Below, in pieces: positions 22,606 to 27,974 of a stretch of DNA of 27,974 nt. The position numbers were made by a program, and so were the translations under genes. Position 1 is the first letter of the stretch; the number at the start of each line of letters is the position of its first letter. Origin of the DNA: Comamonadaceae bacterium (GTDB taxonomy: Bacteria; Pseudomonadota; Gammaproteobacteria; Burkholderiales; Burkholderiaceae_C); contig CANBQX010000005.1 in the NCBI GenBank assembly GCA_947371775.1, forward strand, positions 1 to 27,974. Reading direction: 5' to 3'. Under the pieces are notes generated by a model, which was not told where the DNA came from, searched no databases, and was given only the letters and a program-made list of their open reading frames with translations.

Positions 22606-22621
22606 CGCCTTCTCCGCCAGA
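22606..22621 (+). repeat. attR core, 16-bp direct repeat
   Basis: An exact copy of 10947-10962. The sequence just to its right (the terminator at 22626) reads as the natural continuation of the tRNA-Ser gene, confirming which side is the original chromosome. Confidence 0.93.
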
Positions 22622-22625
22622 ATAG

Positions 22626-22657
22626 AAGCCCAAGCAATGGTATTGCTTGGGCTTTTT
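22626..22657 (+). terminator. Original tRNA-Ser terminator, displaced by the element
   Basis: AAGCCCAAGCAAT (22626-22638) pairs perfectly with ATTGCTTGGGCTT (22642-22654) with a 3-base loop and runs into Ts. It stands five bases after attR and has no gene of its own upstream on the + strand. In the uninterrupted chromosome it would follow tRNA-Ser directly. Confidence 0.9.
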
Positions 22658-22685
22658 GCATTTTCTAGACCTGGTGTGTGCCCTG

Positions 22686-24089
22686 ATGTACAGAACTTTT
22701 ACCCACTTCCTGCTATTGGCCGTTGTTTGCAATCTCACTGCCTGCGGTGCGCTGCAGTCCATGTTGCCCTCGTCCAAAGTGGTGCCCGTCGCGCCCAGCG
22801 CTTGGCAAGCGCCCTTGCCGCAAGCAGGCAGTGTTGCCGACCTGTCTCAATGGTGGCAAAAGCAGGGCGATCCCTTGCTGCTTGCGCTGATCGAGGCAGC
22901 TCAAACCGCCAGTCCCAGCGTATCGCAGGCCATACAGCGCATTGCACAGGCGCGCGCGAGCCAAGCCCAGGCCAATGCAGCACTTTTCCCTGGCATCAGC
23001 GCCCAGGCGAGTGCCGGGCGGGGTGTGAGCCAAGTGGGCATCCCCACTGCGACGACCTTGCAGGGCGGTCTGATGGCCTCGTGGGAGCTTGATCTGGTGG
23101 GAGCCAACCGCGCTGTCAGCGATGCCGCGCGCGCGCAAGTGCAAAGTTCGCAGGCGCAGTGGCACGACGCCCGTGTGTCGGTGGCCGCAGACGTGGCCAA
23201 TCTCTATTTCAGTTGGCTCCATTGCCAGCAATTGCAAACGCTGGCTGCGCAAGATGCGGATTCGCAGCAGGAGACCGCCCGTTTGACCGATCTGAGCGCT
23301 GGCGCAGGATTCGTCAGTGCAGCCCAGGCGGGCTTGGCCCGTGCCGCGGCGGCGGACAGCCGTGCACGCTTGTCGCAGCAAGCCGCACAGTGTGATGTGA
23401 ATATCAAAGGATTGGTGTCACTTACCGCTATGGCCGAAGACGACTTGCGCAAGCAGTTGCAAGAAGCTACCAAGACCACTTATACGCTGGCCGCTCCGCC
23501 GGTGGCCCGTGTTCCTGCCGACACGCTGGCACAGCGCCCCGACGTGTTTGCTGCCGAGAAAAATGTATTGATGGCCGCCGCTGCGGTGGGCAATGCCAAG
23601 GCGCAGCGTTTGCCGCGCCTGAGCCTCAATGGCTCGATTGGCGCCATGCGGGTGAGCAGCGGTGGCATAGACCAAGACCTCAGCACCTGGTCGTTTGGGC
23701 CGCTGGCCGTGAGCCTTCCGATTTACGACGCAGGGCAGCGCGAGGCGGCGCAAGCGTCGGCACAAGCCGCGTACCAAAGCGCCGTGCTTGCCTACCAAGC
23801 CACGGTTCGGCAGGCGGTGCGTGAGGTGGAAGAAGTGCTGGTGCAATTGCAGAGCCTGCAAGCACGCGAACAAGACGCGGCCTTGGTGCAGCAAAGCTAC
23901 AACAAGGCTTTGGCCGCAACGCAGGCCCGCCTGCAACAAGGCCTTGCCAGCGGCGTGGAGTTGCAGGAGGCGCGCCGCGCGGCCTGGGCCGCCGAATCAG
24001 CGGTACTGGCGCTGCAGCTGCAGCACAAGCTCGCCTGGGTGACGATCTACCGCGCGCTGGGCGGTGGCTTTGATCCCAGCAAGGCTTGA
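22686..24089 (+). CDS. Outer-membrane efflux lipoprotein of the NodT/OprM (TolC-like) family
   Basis: A 467-residue protein. The start at 22686 gives a lipoprotein signal (MYRTFTHFLLLAVVCNLTAC, Cys20 with lipobox LTAC); no clear Shine-Dalgarno site is visible. Two tandem outer-membrane efflux domains follow, with WWQKQGDPLLLALIEAA, ASWELDLVGANR, DTLAQRPDVFAAEKNVLMAA, and SWSFGPLAVSLPIYDAG-type strands, as in NodT/OprM proteins. It forms the trimeric outer-membrane channel for the membrane fusion protein and RND pump encoded downstream. The tRNA terminator lies only about 30 bases upstream, so its promoter is uncertain and may have been affected by element insertion. The substrate is unknown. 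Confidence 0.9.
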   Translation: MYRTFTHFLLLAVVCNLTACGALQSMLPSSKVVPVAPSAWQAPLPQAGSVADLSQWWQKQGDPLLLALIEAAQTASPSVSQAIQRIAQARASQAQANAALFPGISAQASAGRGVSQVGIPTATTLQGGLMASWELDLVGANRAVSDAARAQVQSSQAQWHDARVSVAADVANLYFSWLHCQQLQTLAAQDADSQQETARLTDLSAGAGFVSAAQAGLARAAAADSRARLSQQAAQCDVNIKGLVSLTAMAEDDLRKQLQEATKTTYTLAAPPVARVPADTLAQRPDVFAAEKNVLMAAAAVGNAKAQRLPRLSLNGSIGAMRVSSGGIDQDLSTWSFGPLAVSLPIYDAGQREAAQASAQAAYQSAVLAYQATVRQAVREVEEVLVQLQSLQAREQDAALVQQSYNKALAATQARLQQGLASGVELQEARRAAWAAESAVLALQLQHKLAWVTIYRALGGGFDPSKA

Positions 24090-24120
24090 CCTCCCACCCA
24101 TCTCACTTTCTTATTTTTTT

Positions 24121-25293
24121 ATGACGCGTGAAATGACTATGAACCGCTTTGAAACCCAAGCCCTGAACCGTCTGCCTGTGGTGGCAAGTGTGGCCCTTGT
24201 GTGTGCCTTGCTGGTAGCGAGTGGCGCCAGCGCCGCTGCCGATGCGCCCAAGCCGGTTGCCAAAGCGGCGCTGACCGTCTCGGTGGTGCAGGCGACACGC
24301 AACGCAGCGCCGGTCAAGTTGGCTGCCAATGGCGGACTGGCCGCATGGCAAGAGGCCAGTGTGGGCGCAGAGGCCAATGGTTTGCGCATTGCCGAGCTGC
24401 ACGCGGCGGTGGGCGACAGTGTGCAAAAAGGGCAGGTGCTGGTGACCTTGGATGCCGAGAGTGTGCAGGCCGATGTGGCCTTGGCCCGTGCCGCTTTGGC
24501 CGAGGCTCAGGCCACTGCCAATGACGCGGCGGCCAACGCTGCGCGCGCCCGCGCTGTAGACGGCAGTGGCGCCCTGAGTGCCCAGCAAGTTAACCAGTAC
24601 CTGACACAAGAGCAGGTGGCCAAGGCACGCGTGGACTCGGCCAAGGCGCAACTCGACGCCCAGTTGTTGCGCTTGAAGCACACCCAGGTGCTCTCGCCCG
24701 ATGCAGGTGTGATTTCTGCCCGCAGCGCCACGGTGGGTGCGGTGGTGGGTGCTGGCACAGAATTGTTCAAACTCATTCGCCAAGGGCGCTTGGAGTGGCG
24801 TGGTGAAGTGACCGCCGCCGAAATGGGGCGCATCACCGCAGGCATGCCGGTGCTGCTTACCGCACCCGGCGGCGCCCAGCGCCAGGGACGCGTTCGAATG
24901 GTTGCACCCACGGTAGACGTGGCCACCCGCAACGGCTTGGTCTATGTGGATGTGCTGTCACCGCTGGGCAACGGGGCGGCAGCTGCGTTCAAGCCTGGCA
25001 TGTATGCGCGGGGGGAATTGTCTTTGGGCAGCTCCAGTGCGCTGACCGTGCCGCAAACCGCCGTGGTGGTGCGCGACGGCTTTAGCTATGTCTATCGGCT
25101 GGGTGCGGACAACCGCGTTGGACAGACCAAAGTGCAGACGGGACGCGCACTGGGTGACTCCATTGAGATCCTGTCGGGCATCAAACCCGAGGACAAGCTG
25201 GTGGCCAGCGGGGGAAGCTTCTTGAGTGACGGCGATCTGGTCAAAGTGGTCTCCGGCGCGGCCATGGCCCCAGCCTCTGCAGCCAGCAAATAA
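24121..25293 (+). CDS. RND efflux periplasmic adaptor (membrane fusion protein)
   Basis: Starting at 24121 gives 390 residues; ATGs at 24133 and 24139 are also possible, and the last gives the cleanest signal peptide (MNRFETQALNRLPVVASVAL, cleaved after ASA). The order is a first beta strand (LTVSVVQATRNAAPVKLAAN), a biotinyl-lipoyl half-motif (AAVGDSVQKGQVLVTLDAE), an alpha-hairpin of Ala-rich coiled coil (about 115-190), the second lipoyl half (LSPDAGVISARSATVGAVVG), beta-barrel and membrane-proximal domains (FKPGMYARGELSLG, VVRDGFSYVYRL). It links the inner pump to the outer channel. It lies 31 bases after the channel gene and 12 before the pump gene. Confidence 0.9.
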   Translation: MTREMTMNRFETQALNRLPVVASVALVCALLVASGASAAADAPKPVAKAALTVSVVQATRNAAPVKLAANGGLAAWQEASVGAEANGLRIAELHAAVGDSVQKGQVLVTLDAESVQADVALARAALAEAQATANDAAANAARARAVDGSGALSAQQVNQYLTQEQVAKARVDSAKAQLDAQLLRLKHTQVLSPDAGVISARSATVGAVVGAGTELFKLIRQGRLEWRGEVTAAEMGRITAGMPVLLTAPGGAQRQGRVRMVAPTVDVATRNGLVYVDVLSPLGNGAAAAFKPGMYARGELSLGSSSALTVPQTAVVVRDGFSYVYRLGADNRVGQTKVQTGRALGDSIEILSGIKPEDKLVASGGSFLSDGDLVKVVSGAAMAPASAASK

Positions 25294-25305
25294 AGGGCCT
25301 GTGCG

Positions 25306-27974
25306 ATGAATGTTTCAGCCTGGTCTATCAAAAACCCGATCCCGGCGGTGATGCTGTTTGTCATGCTCAGCTTTGCTGGCATGTTGGCGTTCAAGTCCAT
25401 GAAGGTGCAGCAATTTCCTGACCTTGAATTGCCCACCGTGGTGGTGTCGGCCTCGCTCCCCGGCGCTGCGCCCGCACAGCTGGAAACCGAGGTGGCGCGC
25501 AAGATCGAAAACGCGATTGCGCCCTTGCAGGGCTTGAAGAATATTTACACCAAGGTGCAGGACGGTGGCGTGACCGTCACGGCCGAATTCCGCCTCGAAA
25601 AAGCCACCCAGGAAGCCGTCGACGACGTGCGATCCGCAGTGCAGGGCGTGCGCTCCGAGTTGCCCGCCGATGTGCGCGACCCGGTGATCAGCAAGGTCAA
25701 TCTCTCGGGCGCCCCGATTCTGGCGTTTACCGTGCGTGCGCCCAGCATGGACGATGAGGCGCTGAGCTGGTTTGTGGACAACACAGTAGCGCGTCGCTTG
25801 TTGGGCGTGAAGGGTGTGGGCTCGGTCAGCCGCGTGGGCGGCGTGACGCGCCAAATCGAAGTGGCGCTGGATCCGCTCAAGCTTGAAAGCCTGGGGGGTA
25901 CCGCCTCCGAAATCTCGCGCCAATTGCGCCAGGTGCAAACCGAAAGCGCGGGTGGGCGTGCCGATTTGGCCAGCAGCGAACAGCCCATGCGCACCCTGGC
26001 CACCGTGGCCAGTGCCGCCGCCTTGGCGGACTTGGAAATGGGCCTGTCCAAAGGCGGGCGCCTGCGCCTGAGCGACGTGGCATCGGTCAAAGACACGGTG
26101 GCCGAACCGCGTGCCTTGGCTTTGCTCAACGGCGTGCCGGTAGTGGGTTTTGAGATCACCCGCAGCAAAGGCGCCAGCGAGATCGAAGTGGGCGCTGCGG
26201 TGCAAGCCGCGCTCAAAGAGCTCAAAAGCCAGCACCCGGACCTGGAAATCACCCAGGCCTTTGACTTTGTGCAACCGGTGGCCGAGGAGTTTGAGTCGTC
26301 CATGACCATGCTGTACGAGGGCGCATTGTTGGCCGTCATCGTCGTGTGGTTGTTTTTGGGCAATCTGCGCTCCACGCTGGTGTCTGCGGTGGCGCTGCCC
26401 CTGTCGGTCATTCCGGCCTTCATTGGCATCGCGTATCTGGGTTTCTCCATCAACACCGTGACGCTGCTGGCTTTGTCGCTGGTCATTGGTGTGCTGGTGG
26501 ATGACGCCATCGTCGAAGTCGAGAACATTGAACGCCACCTGAATATGGGCAAAACGCCGTACCAGGCGGCCATGGAGGCGGCCGACGAGATCGGTCTGGC
26601 CGTGATTGCTACCACGTTCACGCTGATTGCCGTGTTTTTGCCCACGGCCTTCATGTCCGGCATTCCCGGCAAGTTTTTCAAACAATTTGGTTGGACCGCT
26701 GCGCTGGCCGTGTTTGCCTCGCTGGTGGTGGCGCGGGTGCTCACCCCCATGATGGCGGCCTATGTCATGCGCCGCAGCCCCAAGCCGCACCAAGAGCCGT
26801 TTTGGATGGCCGCCTATCTGCGCGCCAGCCGCTGGGCGCTGTCCCATCGCTGGATCACCATGGGCGCCGCTGCGGCGTTTTTTGTCGGCTCCATCATGCT
26901 CATTCCCTTGTTGCCGACGGGTTTTATTCCGCCGGACGACAACTCACAAACCCAGATCTACCTGGAACTGCCCCCCGGCTCCACGCTGAGCCAAACCCGT
27001 GACGCGGCCGAAGCCGCGCGCCATTTGCTCGGTCGCGTGGAGCACATCCAAAGTGTGTACACCACCATCGGCGGCGGTGCGGCGGGCTCAGACCCCTTTG
27101 CGCCGCCAGGCGCGTCAGAAGTGCGCAAGGCCACGCTCACGGTGCTCTTGAGCGAACGCGGCAAGCGCCCGCGCAAGCAGGTGATTGAGAACAACATTCG
27201 CGCGGCCATGTCGGAGTTGCCGGGCGTGCGCAGCAAAGTGGGCTTGGGCGGCTCGGGCGAAAAATACCAGCTGGTGCTCACCGGCGAAGACCCGCAAGCC
27301 CTGGCCACGGCCGCAGCGGCGGTGGAGCGCGATTTGCGCACCATCCCGGGCCTGGGCACCATCACCTCGAGTGCCAGCCTGATCCGATCCGAAATCACGG
27401 TACGCCCGGATTTCATGCGCGCCGCTGAATTGGGCGTGACCAGCGCCGCCATTGGCGACACCTTGCGGGTCGCTACGGTGGGCGACTACGACAACAACGT
27501 GGCCAAGCTCAACCTCAGCCAACGCCAGGTGCCCATCATTGTCAAACTGCAAGACAGCGCCCGCCAGGACCTGGACTTGCTTGGGCGCCTGACGGTGCCC
27601 GGTGCACGGGGACCGGTCTTGCTCAGCCAGGTCGCCACCATGGAGACCACTGGCGGCCCCGCCGTGATCGACCGCCTGAACCGCAGCCGCAACATCACGT
27701 TTGAGGTGGAGCTCTCCGGTGTGCCCCTGGGCGATGTGACCGCGTCCGTGGACAAGCTGCCCAGCATCAACAACCTGCCGACCGGCGTGAAGCAATTGAC
27801 CTTGGGCGACGCCGAGGTGATGGGTGAGCTGTTTGCCAGTTTTGGTTTGGCCATGCTGACGGGTGTGCTGTGCATTTACATCGTGCTGGTCTTGCTGTTC
27901 AAAGACTTTTTGCATCCCTTCACGATTCTGGCGGCCCTGCCGCTGTCGCTGGGCGGGGCCTTTGTCGGGCTGCT
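25306..27974 (+). CDS. RND efflux pump inner-membrane permease (3' end outside window)
   Basis: The frame opens at the ATG of 25306 and is still open at the window end, giving 889 codons of an expected 1,000-plus. It starts MNVSAWSIKNPIPAVMLFVM, has the family QFPDLELPTVVVSASLPGAA, and the transmembrane proton-relay pair GVLVDDAIVEVENIERHL (Asp399, Asp400), which places it with proton-driven multidrug (HAE-1-like) pumps. The first periplasmic loop, TM2-TM6, the second loop (TGFIPPDDNSQTQIYLELPP) and the start of the second TM half are present. Partner of the two preceding genes. Substrates are unknown; heavy-metal pumps are less likely. Confidence 0.94.
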   Translation, partial: MNVSAWSIKNPIPAVMLFVMLSFAGMLAFKSMKVQQFPDLELPTVVVSASLPGAAPAQLETEVARKIENAIAPLQGLKNIYTKVQDGGVTVTAEFRLEKATQEAVDDVRSAVQGVRSELPADVRDPVISKVNLSGAPILAFTVRAPSMDDEALSWFVDNTVARRLLGVKGVGSVSRVGGVTRQIEVALDPLKLESLGGTASEISRQLRQVQTESAGGRADLASSEQPMRTLATVASAAALADLEMGLSKGGRLRLSDVASVKDTVAEPRALALLNGVPVVGFEITRSKGASEIEVGAAVQAALKELKSQHPDLEITQAFDFVQPVAEEFESSMTMLYEGALLAVIVVWLFLGNLRSTLVSAVALPLSVIPAFIGIAYLGFSINTVTLLALSLVIGVLVDDAIVEVENIERHLNMGKTPYQAAMEAADEIGLAVIATTFTLIAVFLPTAFMSGIPGKFFKQFGWTAALAVFASLVVARVLTPMMAAYVMRRSPKPHQEPFWMAAYLRASRWALSHRWITMGAAAAFFVGSIMLIPLLPTGFIPPDDNSQTQIYLELPPGSTLSQTRDAAEAARHLLGRVEHIQSVYTTIGGGAAGSDPFAPPGASEVRKATLTVLLSERGKRPRKQVIENNIRAAMSELPGVRSKVGLGGSGEKYQLVLTGEDPQALATAAAAVERDLRTIPGLGTITSSASLIRSEITVRPDFMRAAELGVTSAAIGDTLRVATVGDYDNNVAKLNLSQRQVPIIVKLQDSARQDLDLLGRLTVPGARGPVLLSQVATMETTGGPAVIDRLNRSRNITFEVELSGVPLGDVTASVDKLPSINNLPTGVKQLTLGDAEVMGELFASFGLAMLTGVLCIYIVLVLLFKDFLHPFTILAALPLSLGGAFVGL

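Larger units (their letters stand above)
10947..22621. mobile_element. Integrated element at tRNA-Ser: satellite-like or minimal prophage-like, about 11.6 kb
   Basis: Bounded by the 16-bp att repeats. It contains an integrase at the right end, BrnTA, unknown small genes, an AlpA/MerR-like protein, a winged-helix replication protein, a DnaB-like helicase, small repeat-domain proteins and a tape-measure-like protein, all on the minus strand, plus one + strand cargo gene near attL. All frames are intact and closely packed, so it does not look decayed. I see no capsid, portal, terminase, lysis or other tail gene. Known satellites depend on helper virions; whether this one does is inference. A conjugative element is unlikely because no relaxase or transfer gene is visible. 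Confidence 0.88.

Noticed and set aside
25315..26847. 510-codon minus-strand open frame opposite the RND pump gene
   Set aside because: Antisense shadow of a high-GC gene; the + strand reading has unmistakable RND motifs while this one shows only His/Arg/Gly-rich sequence.

Overview
The window reads as chromosome from a betaproteobacterium, most likely Comamonadaceae (Rhodoferax/Polaromonas/Acidovorax type). I infer this from protein style, the CysB and LptF/LptG versions, and an HrpA with a C-terminal DUF3418 region. No database search was possible, so the taxon is an inference.

Layout. (1) 1-9388 is core chromosome: the 3' part of hrpA on the + strand; then a minus-strand run lptF-lptG-cbiX followed by cysB, a PLP aminotransferase and a small rhodanese-like protein; then pepA-holC on the + strand, divergent from lptF. 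(2) 9554-10788 is a lipoprotein solute-binding protein of the branched-chain amino acid type, with a strong terminator. (3) 10871-10960 is tRNA-Ser(GGA), which is the attachment site of an integrated element. (4) 10961-22605 is an approximately 11.6 kb element bounded by a 16-bp direct repeat (10947-10962 and 22606-22621). (5) 22626-27974 is chromosome again: the displaced tRNA terminator, then a tripartite RND efflux operon (outer-membrane lipoprotein, membrane fusion protein, inner-membrane pump) running off the end.

The element is the main point of interest. From right to left on the minus strand it carries a P4-type tyrosine integrase, a BrnT/BrnA toxin-antitoxin pair with a near-leaderless promoter, several unrecognised small genes, an AlpA/MerR-like DNA-binding protein, a winged-helix replication protein with iteron-like repeats inside its gene, a DnaB-type helicase, small proteins that share a repeated domain, and a tape-measure-like protein followed by three small genes. 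Most genes in the 18.9-11.9 kb run overlap or abut by a few bases, which suggests one translationally coupled operon. One unrecognised cargo gene sits alone on the + strand next to attL. I see no capsid, portal, terminase, lysis gene or other tail gene. That makes it look like a phage satellite or minimal integrative element that brings its own replication functions and tape-measure-like protein, rather than a full prophage. Helper dependence and the tail role are hypotheses.

Integration separated tRNA-Ser from its original terminator (22626-22657). The element appears to supply a replacement hairpin just inside attL (11029-11057).
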